Numbered from the stretch's first letter, positions 25,095 through 34,719 are shown. The stretch is 47,722 nt of DNA from Rhizorhabdus histidinilytica (GCF_900167915.1 NZ_FUYM01000020.1:1-47722); one strand, 5' to 3'. Made by a program: numbers and translations. Notes: generated from the sequence alone by a model not told the origin.

Positions 25095-26503
25095 CAGCCG
25101 AAACGCCTGACATCGACGATGTGCCCGGCCACGGCGGCGGCGGCGGCCATTGCCGGCGACATAAGATGCGTCCGACCGCCCGGCCCCTGCCGGCTCTCGA
25201 AATTACGGTTCGAGGTGGAGGCGCAGCGTTCGCCCGGCTTCAGCCGATCGGGGTTCATCCCCAAGCACATCGAGCAACCGGCGTCCCGCCATTCGAAGCC
25301 GGCCGCCTTGAATATCAGGTCCAATCCTTCGGCTTCCGCCTGCGCCTTGATCGCGCCCGAGCCCGGCACGACCAGCGCGCGCACACCGCTTGCCACATGC
25401 CCATCGCCTATGGTCGCCGCCGCCGCGCGGAGATCCTCGATGCGGCTGTTGGTGCAGCTGCCGATGAACACCACATCGATCGGCAGACCCGCGAGGGGGG
25501 TTCCGGGTTCCAGCGCCATGTATTTCAACATCTGGCGCGCCTGGCCCGCCGCGGCGGAATCCGGCATCGCTTCGGGATCGGGCACCCGATCGGCGATGGT
25601 CACGACCGCTTCGGGGTTTGTGCCCCAGGTTACCATCGGCGCGATCCCGGTCGCATCGATATCGATGACCTTGTCGTAGCTGGCGCCCGGATCGGACCGC
25701 AATGCGCGCCAGCTCGCCTTCGCGGTCTCGAACGCCTCTCCAGCGGGAACCAGCGGGCGCCCCTGCAGGTAGGCGAACGTGGTGTCGTCCGGCGCTATCA
25801 GTCCGGCGCGCGCGCCCGCCTCGATCGACATATTACACACCGTCATGCGCCCGGCCATGTCGAGCGCCTCAATACCCTCGCCGGCATATTCGATGACATA
25901 TCCGGTCGCGCCCGCAGTCCCGATCCGGCCGATGATTGCAAGGATCAGATCCTTGGCGGTTATTCCGGCGGGCAACCTGCCATTGACGCGCACCAGCATG
26001 TTCCGCGCCTGCTTCTGGATCAGCGTCTGAGTCGCCAGCACATGCTCGACCTCCGACGTACCGATCCCGAAGGCCAGCGCGCCGAACGCGCCATGGGTCG
26101 AGGTATGGCTATCGCCGCAGACGATCGTCAGGCCGGGAAGGGTTAACCCCAGATCGGGTCCGATGACATGGACGATGCCCTGCGCACGGCCTCGCAGCGG
26201 CACATAGGGTATGCCGAATTCCGCGACGTTACGCTCCAGGGTCTCAACCTGGATGCGGCTGTCGGCATCGGCGATCGGCAGGTGTCTGTTTTCGGTCGGC
26301 ACATTGTGATCGGCGACCGCGATCGTGCCGCCCGGACGGTGGACACGTCGCCCGGCAAGGCGCAACCCTTCGAATGCCTGCGGGCTCGTGACCTCGTTCA
26401 GCAGGTGCCGATCGATATAGAGCAGCGCGTTGCCGCCGGCGAGCGTAGCGACGACATGGGCGTCCCAGATCTTCTGGAAGATGGTGCGCGGCGCATCGGC
26501 CAT
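25094..26503 (-). CDS. leuC: 3-isopropylmalate dehydratase large subunit-like protein (LeuC)
   Basis: A 469-residue aconitase-family subunit of the bacterial LeuC type. The three iron-sulfur cysteines are C350 (GSCTNS), C410 and C413 (CSMC). The segment [18 protein letters not shown] is fully conserved, and the protein reads like E. coli LeuC along its length. ATG 26503 overlaps the upstream stop by one base. The long in-frame extension to 26989 runs through the lyase gene in another frame and is not real. Together with LeuD it should add or remove water on a hydroxy-dicarboxylic acid, such as isopropylmalate or citramalate/citraconate. Confidence 0.92.
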   Translation of the reverse strand: MADAPRTIFQKIWDAHVVATLAGGNALLYIDRHLLNEVTSPQAFEGLRLAGRRVHRPGGTIAVADHNVPTENRHLPIADADSRIQVETLERNVAEFGIPYVPLRGRAQGIVHVIGPDLGLTLPGLTIVCGDSHTSTHGAFGALAFGIGTSEVEHVLATQTLIQKQARNMLVRVNGRLPAGITAKDLILAIIGRIGTAGATGYVIEYAGEGIEALDMAGRMTVCNMSIEAGARAGLIAPDDTTFAYLQGRPLVPAGEAFETAKASWRALRSDPGASYDKVIDIDATGIAPMVTWGTNPEAVVTIADRVPDPEAMPDSAAAGQARQMLKYMALEPGTPLAGLPIDVVFIGSCTNSRIEDLRAAAATIGDGHVASGVRALVVPGSGAIKAQAEAEGLDLIFKAAGFEWRDAGCSMCLGMNPDRLKPGERCASTSNRNFESRQGPGGRTHLMSPAMAAAAAVAGHIVDVRRFG

Positions 26504-27426
26504 CAGCAGTGACCGGCCCGCTGCTCGGCTGCCGTGATCGCATCGCGAACGCGCCCACCCGACAATGCACCCGGCAAAGCCGCACCGTCGCGCGCGATCG
26601 GGATCAGCGCATCGACATCGACGCCGGTGGAGATCCCCATCGCCTCGAACATCCAGACCACGTCCTCGGTCGAAACGTTGCCGGTCGCGCCGGGCGCGAA
26701 CGGGCAGCCGCCCAGGCCCGCGAAGGAGGCATCGATCGTGGCGACGCCAGCCTGCCAGGCCGCCATTACGTTGGCAAGACCCAGGCCATAGGTATCGTGC
26801 CCGTGATAGGCCCATGCGCCGGTCTGCGGATAGCGCTGCTGCGCGGTCTGCAGAAGCGCGAACACCCGGTCGGGCGTCACCCGGCCAGTCGTGTCGCAGG
26901 GGCAGATCTCGGCGTCGGGCTTGATGTCGACCAGCGCGTCGAGCAGCGCGAAGGTCGCCGCGGAATCTACCGGACCATCGAACGGGCAATCGAATGCCGT
27001 GGCAAGGTTGAGGCGTATCTTCGTGCCGGTGGGCAGCGACGATATGATACGGCCATATTCCGCGACTGACTCCATCGGCGTCCGGCGCACATTGTTGAAA
27101 TTATGCTTTTCCGACACCGACAGCACGAACGCCAGATGGCGCGCGCCAGCCGCGAGCGCGCGTTCGGCATGCTTCAGATTGGGCACCAGCACCTGCGCAT
27201 CCATGCCCGGCAGAGCCTGCGCGGCCGCGAGCACGGTGCCGGCGTCGGCAAGCTGCGGGACGGCGATATCGCTGACGAACGCGGTGACTTCCATCCGTCG
27301 CAGCCCGGCGGCGTAGAGTCGCTCGACGAAGGCGATCTTGGTGGCGGTCGGGATGTCGGGCCCGATCGGCTGGAAGCCGTCGCGCGGCCCGACCTCCACG
27401 ATCGATGCGCGGCGCCGTTCGCTCAC
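26503..27426 (-). CDS. HMG-CoA lyase-like DRE-TIM enzyme
   Basis: A 307-residue TIM-barrel lyase. VGPRDG carries R15 and D16, CDTTGR carries D178, HGHD carries the metal ligands H208 and H210, and the catalytic loop [12 protein letters not shown] carries C241 and N250. The family cleaves 3-hydroxy-3-methyl acyl-CoAs such as HMG-CoA to acetyl-CoA plus a keto acid. A GTG start at 27426 overlaps the CoA-transferase stop by four bases. With a CoA-transferase before it and LeuCD after it, citramalyl-CoA (giving acetyl-CoA and pyruvate) or a longer homologue is a plausible substrate. That assignment is inference. Confidence 0.9.
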   Translation of the reverse strand: MSERRRASIVEVGPRDGFQPIGPDIPTATKIAFVERLYAAGLRRMEVTAFVSDIAVPQLADAGTVLAAAQALPGMDAQVLVPNLKHAERALAAGARHLAFVLSVSEKHNFNNVRRTPMESVAEYGRIISSLPTGTKIRLNLATAFDCPFDGPVDSAATFALLDALVDIKPDAEICPCDTTGRVTPDRVFALLQTAQQRYPQTGAWAYHGHDTYGLGLANVMAAWQAGVATIDASFAGLGGCPFAPGATGNVSTEDVVWMFEAMGISTGVDVDALIPIARDGAALPGALSGGRVRDAITAAEQRAGHC

Positions 27427-28655
27427 TTTACCACTCCATGTTGCTTCAAGGCTGCAATGTCCTCGGGAGCGAAGCCGGCCATGGCCAGAAGCTCCTCGCT
27501 ATGCTGGCCGATGTCCGGCCCGGTCCAACGGATTGTGCCTGGCGCCTCGGGCATATGCGGTACAACACCGGTATGCAGCACGGTCCCCAAGGCCGGATCC
27601 TCGACCTCACGGACCATGCCGCGAAAACGATATTGCGCGTCGTCGGCAGCATCGGCGGCAGTATAGGCCTTGGAGCTCGGAATGTCCGCCTGCTCCAGCT
27701 TCTCCTGCAACTCTGCCGCGCTATATTGCCGCGTCCAGCGAGCGATCAGCTCGTCGAGCTCGGCGCTGTTGGCGACCCGCTGCCGGTTGCCGATATATTT
27801 GGGATCGCGGGCGAGTTCAGGCTGGCCGAGCAATTCGGCCAGCCTGGCGAACAACGGCTCGGAATTGGCCGCGATCAGCATGAAACCGCCATCGGCGGTG
27901 GGATAGGCATTCGAGGGGGCCGCGGTGGCAATCCCGCCCCCGGTGGGCTGCTTGATCTTGCCGAGCTTGCCGTATTCAGGGAGCATCGCCTCCATCATGC
28001 TGAAGACGCTCTCGGTCAGCGCGACATCTATGCTCCGCCCCTTGCGGTCGCCCGCCACACGGTCGCGCTGCCACAAAGCGCTCATGATGCCGAAGGCTGC
28101 ATAGAGCCCGGCGATCGAATCCCCGATGCTGACGCCAACCCGGACGGGCGGCAGATCATAGGTGCCCGGCGGATGATTGGTGAGGTGGCGCAGGCCGCCG
28201 ATCGCCTCGCCGATCACGCCGAAAGCTGCCTTGTCCTTCCAGGGGCCGGTCTGGCCGTAACCCGAGACGTGGGCGATGACGAGATCCGGTTTTGCTTCGC
28301 GCAGTACGGCATCGCCCAGGCCCATTTTTTCAAGCTGGCCCGGGCGGAAGTTCTCGACCAGGACGTCGCACTGCGCAATCAGGCGCAACACGATGTCGCG
28401 CGCTTCCTTCGCCTTGAGATCGAGCGCCAGGCTACGCTTGTTGCGGCCATGAATCGACCACCACAGCGACCGGCCATCGATCTGCTCCCCCCATTGCCGT
28501 ACCGGATCTCCGGCCAGCGGCTCGATCTTGATGATGTCTGCGCCTAAATCGCCCAAAATCCGGGTACAGAAGGGCGCTGCAACGAAATGGCCGATTTCCA
28601 TCACCCGGAGCCCGTCAAGCGTGGCGCAAAATAACTGACTTTCAGGTATCGACAT
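27423..28655 (-). CDS. Class III (CaiB/BaiF, Frc-type) CoA-transferase
   Basis: A 410-residue family III CoA-transferase. The catalytic aspartate is D179 in VSIGDSIAG, and the N-terminal segment GLRVMEIGHFVAAPFCTRILGD is typical. Such enzymes move CoA between carboxylic acids, commonly from succinyl-CoA to a dicarboxylate (glutarate, itaconate, citramalate, benzylsuccinate). It is the first gene of a four-gene overlapping operon with the lyase and LeuCD, so it probably activates the lyase substrate. The ATG at 28655 has a weak ribosome-binding site. The operator at 28721-28740 lies about 75 bases upstream and is shared with the divergent flavoprotein. Confidence 0.9.
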   Translation of the reverse strand: MSIPESQLFCATLDGLRVMEIGHFVAAPFCTRILGDLGADIIKIEPLAGDPVRQWGEQIDGRSLWWSIHGRNKRSLALDLKAKEARDIVLRLIAQCDVLVENFRPGQLEKMGLGDAVLREAKPDLVIAHVSGYGQTGPWKDKAAFGVIGEAIGGLRHLTNHPPGTYDLPPVRVGVSIGDSIAGLYAAFGIMSALWQRDRVAGDRKGRSIDVALTESVFSMMEAMLPEYGKLGKIKQPTGGGIATAAPSNAYPTADGGFMLIAANSEPLFARLAELLGQPELARDPKYIGNRQRVANSAELDELIARWTRQYSAAELQEKLEQADIPSSKAYTAADAADDAQYRFRGMVREVEDPALGTVLHTGVVPHMPEAPGTIRWTGPDIGQHSEELLAMAGFAPEDIAALKQHGVVK

Positions 28656-28720
28656 ATATTCGCCAAGGCCGCGCGATAAGGATGAGGAGCCGGTACATAC
28701 CGGAGGCTAACCCCGGCCTT

Positions 28721-28740
28721 GGTCCCCTGGACCGGGGACA
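28721..28740. promoter_or_regulatory. Palindromic operator 9 (GGTCCC-N8-GGGACA), shared by divergent units
   Basis: A single copy serves two directions. Its centre is about 75 bases from the CoA-transferase ATG (28655) and 78 bases from the flavoprotein GTG (28809). The near-equal distances support the GTG as the true flavoprotein start. Confidence 0.77.
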
Positions 28741-28780
28741 TAAATGCTGCCTGAAAAATGGTTGCGGTTCTACTGCTGCA

Positions 28781-28786
28781 TATAAT
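28781..28786 (+). promoter_or_regulatory. Consensus -10 hexamer TATAAT
   Basis: A perfect TATAAT lies 53 bases from the centre of operator 9 and 23 bases before GTG 28809. If it is the -10 box, transcription would begin near 28793, and the ATG at 28758 would not be transcribed. No good -35 hexamer is seen at normal spacing, as expected for an activator-dependent promoter. Confidence 0.45.
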
Positions 28787-28808
28787 TGAAAAGGCGAGGT
28801 TGCGGAGA

Positions 28809-30542
28809 GTGGCGGAAGCTATCCCTGTCAGGGACTATGATGTCGTTGTCGTCGGCTCCGGCGCGGGCGGGCTGACGGCCGCTATCGTCGCCGCGCAGCA
28901 GGGCCTCGCTACGCTGGTGGCCGAAAAAACCGAATATTTCGGCGGTACTTCGGCGATCTCCGGTGGCGGCCTGTGGATTCCTGGCAACGACCATATGGCC
29001 GGGCTGGGCCTGTCCGACAGCCGCGAGGACGCGATCCGCTATCTCAGCGCCATCACCGGGAATTATTTCGATCAGCCCAAGGCCGAGGCGTTTGTGAGAG
29101 CCGGGCCAGAAATGGTCCGATATTTGGAAGACCGCACCGAGGTGCGTTTCATGGGCGGGCTGATCCCCGATTACGAGGCCGCCCTGCCCGGCGCGTCGAC
29201 TGGACGGACGCTGCTGACGCAGAGTTTCGACGGCAAGGCGCTCGGGCCCGACTTCGAGCATCTCCGGCCCGCGCTCGACCAGCTTGGCGTCTTCGGGGGG
29301 ATGCAGATCGGCTTCGAGGATGCCGGTCACTTCATGGCGGTACTGCGATCGCCGAAATCCTTCTTCTATTCCGCTGGCAAATTCCTTCGCTACGCGTGGG
29401 ATCGGATCCGGTATGGGCGCGCGACGCGGTTGGTGAACGGCAATGCGCTCGTCGCGCGCCTGCTGCTATCGGCACGCCGCGCTGGCGTCGAACTGTGGCG
29501 CGAAACCGGCGTTGCCGGACTGATCAACGAGAGCGGCCGGATCGCCGGCGTCCGGTTGACAAGGGGCGGCGAGACGATCGAAGTCCGGGCCCGGCGTGCC
29601 GTCATCCTGGCCAGCGGCGGCTATGGCGCGAACCAGCACATGCGCCGGGAAAATATGCCGATGGCCGATGCCGGCTGGTCGCTTCAGCCGACGGGCAATT
29701 GCGGCGACGGCATCCGGCTCGGCGAGCGGGAAGGCGGCGTCTTCATCCGCGAGAATATCGACAATGGCATATGGGCGCCGATGTCGTCGATGCTGGACGC
29801 AGACGGCCGGCGGGTCATCTTCTCGCATATCATGCTCGATCGTCATCGCCCCGGCTTCATCGTGGTCGACGGTACAGGCAAGCGCTTCGTCAACGAGGGT
29901 GCCTCCTACCAGGCGTTCTGCAAGGCAATGCATGCGCGCGGTATCGAGCGCGCCTGGCTTATCGGCACCCATGCCGCGATCCGTAAACATTCGATGGGCC
30001 TAGCGAAGGCTGCGCCCCTTCCCATCGGTCGCTATCTCGCCAACGGCTATCTGAAGAAAGCCGACACGATCACGGCATTGGCGGATGTGCTCGGCCTTCC
30101 GGCCGCGACGCTGACCGCGACCGTCGGGACCTTCAACCACTATGCCGACAGCGGCGTCGATGCCGATTTCCATCGCGGCGAGGATGTATATTCGTCGGTC
30201 CAAGGCGATCCCGCCAATAAGCCGAACCCGTCCCTCGGGCCTTTGCGAGACGGTCCGTTCTACGCGATCGAATTGCGGCCCGGTGAATTGAGCAGCCTCA
30301 ACGGCCTCGAAACCGATGCCCGGGCGCAGGTCATCCGACAGGACGGTTCGGTCATCGACGGGCTTTACGCCGTCGGCGTCGATGCCAACCCGGCGTTTCG
30401 CGGCGCCTATCCGGGCGGTGGCGCCAGCCTCGGCCCGACCATGACTTTCGCCTATCTTGCGGCGCGCCACATCGCCGCCCAGCACCCCGTCGACGCCGCA
30501 GCAGGCGCGGCGGCTCCCTTACGTGAAAGGCCCGCAGCATGA
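28809..30542 (+). CDS. FAD-dependent dehydrogenase C (KstD-like)
   Basis: A 577-residue flavoprotein from GTG 28809, or 594 residues from an in-frame ATG at 28758. The shorter form is preferred because the ATG lies upstream of a TATAAT box and the extra residues add nothing to the fold. The Rossmann motif GSGAGG directly follows the start, and the C terminus has Y534-PGGGASLGP, the ketosteroid-dehydrogenase-type active-site segment also seen in flavoprotein A. It should introduce or reduce a double bond beside a carbonyl. It overlaps the GMC gene by four bases (ATGA), so the two are translationally coupled and probably act in sequence. Confidence 0.85.
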   Translation: MAEAIPVRDYDVVVVGSGAGGLTAAIVAAQQGLATLVAEKTEYFGGTSAISGGGLWIPGNDHMAGLGLSDSREDAIRYLSAITGNYFDQPKAEAFVRAGPEMVRYLEDRTEVRFMGGLIPDYEAALPGASTGRTLLTQSFDGKALGPDFEHLRPALDQLGVFGGMQIGFEDAGHFMAVLRSPKSFFYSAGKFLRYAWDRIRYGRATRLVNGNALVARLLLSARRAGVELWRETGVAGLINESGRIAGVRLTRGGETIEVRARRAVILASGGYGANQHMRRENMPMADAGWSLQPTGNCGDGIRLGEREGGVFIRENIDNGIWAPMSSMLDADGRRVIFSHIMLDRHRPGFIVVDGTGKRFVNEGASYQAFCKAMHARGIERAWLIGTHAAIRKHSMGLAKAAPLPIGRYLANGYLKKADTITALADVLGLPAATLTATVGTFNHYADSGVDADFHRGEDVYSSVQGDPANKPNPSLGPLRDGPFYAIELRPGELSSLNGLETDARAQVIRQDGSVIDGLYAVGVDANPAFRGAYPGGGASLGPTMTFAYLAARHIAAQHPVDAAAGAAAPLRERPAA

Positions 30543-32152
30543 CCGACTATATCATCGTAGGCGCCGGATCGGCCGGATGTATCCTGGCCAACCGGCTTAG
30601 CGCGGATCCGTCCGCGCAGGTCACCCTGCTCGAAGCAGGCGGATCGGACCGGCATATCTTTTACCGCATGCCGGCCGGCTTCCTCGGCCTCATGAAGACC
30701 GGCATGGGCGACTGGGGCTATGAATGCGTTCCCCAGCCCGGTCTCAACGGCCGGACCATGCACTTTCCACGCGGCAAGGTGCTGGGCGGATCGAGCTCGA
30801 TCAACGGGCAAGTGATCGTGCGCGGCAATGCCGGCGACTTTGACGGATGGGCGCAATCCGGGGCGACCGGTTGGTCCTACGAGGATTGCCTGCCCTATTT
30901 CCGCAAGTTCGAACGCCATCCCGGCGGCGACACCGATCTGCGCGGTGGCTCAGGCCCGATCGGCATTACCGTTGCTCCGCCCGCCGAACAGATGACCCCG
31001 ATGGGCCAGGCTTGGTTCAAGGCCGCCGAGCAGGCCGGTTATCCGATCAACCCCGATCTCAACGGCAGCACGCAGGAAGGCTTCGGCCGCGCCGACGCCA
31101 ATTTCTCGGGCACCCGCCGCCAGAGCACGTCGGCCACCTATCTGGCCGAAGCGATCGGACGCCCCAACCTGCGCGTGATCAGCCAAGCGCAGGCCACCCG
31201 AATCCTGTTCCGCAACAGCCGCGCGATCGGGGTCGAATATGCCAGCAACGGCAAGCGCCGCACCATCGAGACCGATGGCGAGGTGATCCTCGCCGGCGGC
31301 ACCGTCAATTCGCCGCAGCTGCTCCAGCTGTCGGGCGTAGGCCCGGCCGAGCTCCTGCGCAGGCACGGCATTGCGGTCGTGCAGGAGCTGGCGGGCGTCG
31401 GCGAGAACCTACAGGACCATATCTGCCAGATGGTCAAGCAGGAGATGACCAAGCCCTATTCGGCGCTGGCCTATACCCGGCCGCTCAAGGCGGCGATCTC
31501 GCTCGCTCAATATGCGCTGTTCAAGTCGGGGCCGACGCTCTCCAACGGGCTGGAGGTGCTGGCCTTCGTGAAGACCCGCGCGGGTCTCGAATATCCCGAC
31601 ATCCAGTACCACTTCCTCAACCTGCTCTACGAGGACCATGGTCGGAAGATCATCCAGCGCGAGGGCTTCATGGCGTCGGCCAATGTGTCCCGCCCGCAGA
31701 GCCGCGGCAACGTCGTCATCGCGTCGAGCGATCCGCTGCAGGCGCCGCTGATCGATCCGCGCTATTTCAGCGATCCCGAGGACATGCGGACGGCGCGCGC
31801 ATCGCTGCGGATCGCACGCGAACTGATCGCCCAGCCGGCGTTCGACGAGTTCCGCGGCGTCGAATATGCGCCGGGCACCAACGTTCAGTCGGATGCCGAC
31901 CTCGACGACTATATCCGCAGCACCGCGAACAGCATCTATCACCCGGTAGGAACCTGCCGGATCGGCACCGATCCAATGGCGGTCGTCGATCCGCAGCTCC
32001 GGGTTCACGGCATAGACAATCTGCGCATCGTCGATGCGTCGGTCATGCCGACCATCGTGAGCGGCAATACCAATGCCGCTGTGATGATGATCGCGGAAAA
32101 GGCGTCTGACATCATCGTCCGCAAGGCGATGGGCCGGGCGATCGCGGCCTAG
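30539..32152 (+). CDS. GMC-family FAD alcohol dehydrogenase
   Basis: A 537-residue glucose-methanol-choline oxidoreductase. The N-terminal FAD motif GAGSAG is followed by the two family signatures, PRGKVLGGSSSING and GGTVNSPQLLQLSGVG. The catalytic pair is H468 in HPVGTC and N512 in SGNTN, the His/Asn form used by choline oxidase. It oxidises an alcohol to an aldehyde or ketone. Relatives include choline dehydrogenase and polyethylene-glycol dehydrogenase. It starts inside the flavoprotein C stop codon and is followed six bases later by a DUF2889 gene. Confidence 0.93.
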   Translation: MTDYIIVGAGSAGCILANRLSADPSAQVTLLEAGGSDRHIFYRMPAGFLGLMKTGMGDWGYECVPQPGLNGRTMHFPRGKVLGGSSSINGQVIVRGNAGDFDGWAQSGATGWSYEDCLPYFRKFERHPGGDTDLRGGSGPIGITVAPPAEQMTPMGQAWFKAAEQAGYPINPDLNGSTQEGFGRADANFSGTRRQSTSATYLAEAIGRPNLRVISQAQATRILFRNSRAIGVEYASNGKRRTIETDGEVILAGGTVNSPQLLQLSGVGPAELLRRHGIAVVQELAGVGENLQDHICQMVKQEMTKPYSALAYTRPLKAAISLAQYALFKSGPTLSNGLEVLAFVKTRAGLEYPDIQYHFLNLLYEDHGRKIIQREGFMASANVSRPQSRGNVVIASSDPLQAPLIDPRYFSDPEDMRTARASLRIARELIAQPAFDEFRGVEYAPGTNVQSDADLDDYIRSTANSIYHPVGTCRIGTDPMAVVDPQLRVHGIDNLRIVDASVMPTIVSGNTNAAVMMIAEKASDIIVRKAMGRAIAA

Positions 32153-32158
32153 CACGGC

Positions 32159-32917
32159 ATGCGCTTGTCCGGCCCCAGCATGCCGTTCGTCCCCAATCCC
32201 GACTACGGAAAGGGAGAGGCACGGCGGACGATCAGCCTGGCAAAGCGCGGACCAAGCCGGGTTGACGCCTACCTCGTGGACAATTACCACGAGATGCGCT
32301 GCACGATCGATCATGACGGATCGGTCGTCACCTCGGTTAAAGGCGAAATGATTCGCTATCCGACCACGGCCTGCCCGGGCGCACCCGACGCGCTGCAGGA
32401 GGTGGTCGGGCTACCGCTCGATATTGCCACGACCGGCTTCTACGATCCCGCAAGGTTGCGCCGGAACTGCACCCATCTGTTCGATAGCGCCCTTCTTGCG
32501 ATGCGCCATGCACGTCGGACCGAGCAAAGGAGGATCTATGAGGCGGTGGTGCCCGACGCCGCCGACGGCCCGATCTGGATCGAAGCGCGCTGTGACGGCC
32601 ATCTGGTCCATCGCTGGCGGATCGACGGCGACGTCATCGTCGCGCCCGCGGCACTAGCCGGGCGGCCCATGCTTAAGGGATTCGGGCACTGGTCGGCCGA
32701 AACCTTCGACAGCGACGCGCTGGAAGCCGCGTCCGTCCTCGGCAAGACTTGTTTCATCGCGACCATCCGCCCCTATTCGCCGGCCGCCAGCGTCGGCCAG
32801 CCGATCGTGGAAAACCGGCTGCTCCTCGGCGCTTGCTACGCATATGCACCCGAACGGATCGAGGGTGCGGTCCTTCGCGCCGAAGCGGCCGGAATACACA
32901 AGTCGGTGGGCCGTTAG
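32159..32917 (+). CDS. DUF2889 protein of unknown function
   Basis: A 252-residue protein I recognise as DUF2889 by RRTISL, the VDAYLVDNYHEM segment, and the conserved cysteine pair in ACPGAPDALQEVVG and NCTHLFD. No catalytic function is established for the family that I know of, and no membrane segment or signal peptide is evident. ATG 32159 is six bases after the GMC stop; ATG 32180 is an alternative. The fixed place in the flavoprotein-GMC transcript and repeated linkage to catabolic clusters suggest a pathway role, perhaps on an acyl-CoA or ketone. Confidence 0.72.
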   Translation: MRLSGPSMPFVPNPDYGKGEARRTISLAKRGPSRVDAYLVDNYHEMRCTIDHDGSVVTSVKGEMIRYPTTACPGAPDALQEVVGLPLDIATTGFYDPARLRRNCTHLFDSALLAMRHARRTEQRRIYEAVVPDAADGPIWIEARCDGHLVHRWRIDGDVIVAPAALAGRPMLKGFGHWSAETFDSDALEAASVLGKTCFIATIRPYSPAASVGQPIVENRLLLGACYAYAPERIEGAVLRAEAAGIHKSVGR

Positions 32918-32934
32918 CGCGTCACCCCTTCGCT

Positions 32935-32954
32935 CGTCCCTCCCGAGCGGGACA
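32935..32954. promoter_or_regulatory. Palindromic operator 10 (CGTCCC-N8-GGGACA)
   Basis: A copy about 85 bases before the Old Yellow Enzyme start at 33030. It marks a new transcription unit even though the genes before it run in the same direction. Confidence 0.75.
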
Positions 32955-33029
32955 TACTCAGCATCGCACCAACGCGCATCCTGGCGGTTCGAACGCAGAT
33001 GGGCCATCGCAGCCCCCCGGAGAGCGCGC

Positions 33030-34304
33030 ATGTCCAAGGAACTGGGGAAGTCTCTCGCCCTACCCTGCGGCGCCATCCTTCGGAACCGCCTGGCGAAATC
33101 GGCGACGCAGGAGGGGCTAGCGGACAACGAATACCGCGTCTCGGATGCGCTGTGCCGGCTCTATCGCCGCTGGTCGCACGGCGGCGCCGGCCTCCTCGTC
33201 ACCGGCGACGTCATGGTCGATGGCGCGCACATGGAGCGGTTCGGCAATGTCGTGCTGGAGACGCCGGACGATCTGCCCGCGCTAAGGAGATGGGCAGCGG
33301 CCGGCCAGGCCGCGGACAATCATTTCTGGATGCAGATCAACCACCCCGGTCGGCAGACTCCCATCAGGTTCAATCCGCACCCTTTCGCGCCGTCGGCTTC
33401 GACCGCCGGACTGCCACCGCGCGAATTCGGCATGCCTCGCGCGATGTCGGAGGACGATATCACCGACGTTATTACGCGCTTCGCGCGCACCGCCGCGATC
33501 TCGCGCGAAGCGGGCTTCACCGGCGTCCAATTGCACGGCGCACACGGCTTCCTGATCTCGCAATTTCTCAGCCCGCTCGCCAATCATCGCAACGACGCCT
33601 GGGGCGGATCGCTCGAAAACCGCGCGCGACTCCTGCTCGAATCGGTCAAGGCGATCCGCGCAGCGGTCGGCAGCGATTATCCGATCTCGGTGAAGCTCAA
33701 CTCCGCTGACTTCCAGCGTGGCGGTTTCGACATCGAGGACAGCGTCGCGGTCGTCGGCATGCTGAACGGCAGCGGGATCGATCTGCTTGAGATTTCGGGC
33801 GGCAACATCTCCAGCCTCGCGATGATGGGGTCCGCTTCCGATGAACCTGCCGCGCCCAAGGCACACAGCACGGTGAAGCGTGAAGCCTATTTTGCGGGCT
33901 ATGCGGAACGTATCCGGCCGGTGGCAGGCATGCCGCTGATGATAACCGGCGGCTTCCGACACGCCGCCGACATGACCGCAATGCTCGTCGAGGATCGGGT
34001 CGACATGATCGGCATGGCGCGCCCGCTTTGCGTCGATCCCGAGATCTGCGCCAAGCTGCTCGACGGGCGAGCGACGAGCGCGCCAACGCTGCAAGAAGAT
34101 CTTATCCTCGATCGCGGGACTTTGCCGGCCGATCTCGACGACAGCGCATTCGCCTACGCCGTCTCGGTTGCCCAGCTTTGCTGGCTCTACCTCCAGCTTG
34201 CCCGGATCGCCCAAGGCGACGATCCGGATTTCGGGCTACCGCTGGCCACCGCGATCGCCGAATTGGGCCGGATCGAGGAGCAACGCGCTTCGGTCTCCGT
34301 CTGA
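33030..34304 (+). CDS. Old Yellow Enzyme-family NADH:flavin oxidoreductase
   Basis: A 424-residue TIM-barrel FMN enzyme. The substrate-binding pair is H169/H172 in LHGAHGFL, followed by SQFLSPLANHRND and WGGSLENRARLLLE, the family hallmarks. Q102 in MQINHPGRQ binds flavin. The family reduces the C=C bond of alpha,beta-unsaturated carbonyls. An in-frame start at 32844 would run through the operator and the previous gene, so ATG 33030, preceded by GGAGA, is chosen. With KstD-like dehydrogenases in the same regulon, it may set the saturation level of a cyclic enone. Confidence 0.9.
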   Translation: MSKELGKSLALPCGAILRNRLAKSATQEGLADNEYRVSDALCRLYRRWSHGGAGLLVTGDVMVDGAHMERFGNVVLETPDDLPALRRWAAAGQAADNHFWMQINHPGRQTPIRFNPHPFAPSASTAGLPPREFGMPRAMSEDDITDVITRFARTAAISREAGFTGVQLHGAHGFLISQFLSPLANHRNDAWGGSLENRARLLLESVKAIRAAVGSDYPISVKLNSADFQRGGFDIEDSVAVVGMLNGSGIDLLEISGGNISSLAMMGSASDEPAAPKAHSTVKREAYFAGYAERIRPVAGMPLMITGGFRHAADMTAMLVEDRVDMIGMARPLCVDPEICAKLLDGRATSAPTLQEDLILDRGTLPADLDDSAFAYAVSVAQLCWLYLQLARIAQGDDPDFGLPLATAIAELGRIEEQRASVSV

Positions 34305-34338
34305 GCACACCACTCCCCCAGCATGAAAGACTGTCGTC

Positions 34339-34719
34339 ATGTCGATCGAAGAAAATAGCAGCATCGCGCGCCGGTTCATCGAGACGATGCACGAGGGCCA
34401 TTTCGACCTGCTGGCGGAAGATGGGACCTTCTGGGTGTCGGGCTCGACGCCCTTCTCCGGCACCAAGACCAAGCCCGAGATGGTCGCCCTGTTCGAAGCG
34501 CTCAAGACAATATCGGACGACCGGCTCGTCATGCGCATCACTTCGATGACCGCCCAGGACGACCGCGTTGCTCTGGAGGCCGAAGCCGGCATGACTCTGC
34601 ACAATGGCCGCCGCTACGCCAACCAGTACAATACTCTGCTCGTGATCCGCGACGGCCTCGTTCGCTCGGTCAAAGAGTATAGCGATACGGCGCATATGCT
34701 TGAGATCTTCGGCGCCTAA
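34339..34719 (+). CDS. SnoaL/NTF2-like small protein
   Basis: A 126-residue cone-shaped NTF2-fold protein. It starts with a helix (NSSIARRFIETMHEGHF) and ends with sheet strands including YANQYNTLLVIRDGLVRSVKEYSD. Members include ketosteroid isomerase-like enzymes, limonene-epoxide hydrolase-like enzymes and polyketide cyclases, and many are uncharacterised. The catalytic residues cannot be assigned with confidence. It lies between the OYE and flavoprotein D genes, so isomerisation of an enone or hydration of an epoxide would fit. Confidence 0.75.
   Translation: MSIEENSSIARRFIETMHEGHFDLLAEDGTFWVSGSTPFSGTKTKPEMVALFEALKTISDDRLVMRITSMTAQDDRVALEAEAGMTLHNGRRYANQYNTLLVIRDGLVRSVKEYSDTAHMLEIFGA

Noticed and set aside
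26504-26989. N-terminal extension of LeuC
   Set aside because: This stretch is the HMG-CoA-lyase-like gene read in another frame. LeuC homology begins exactly at ATG 26503.
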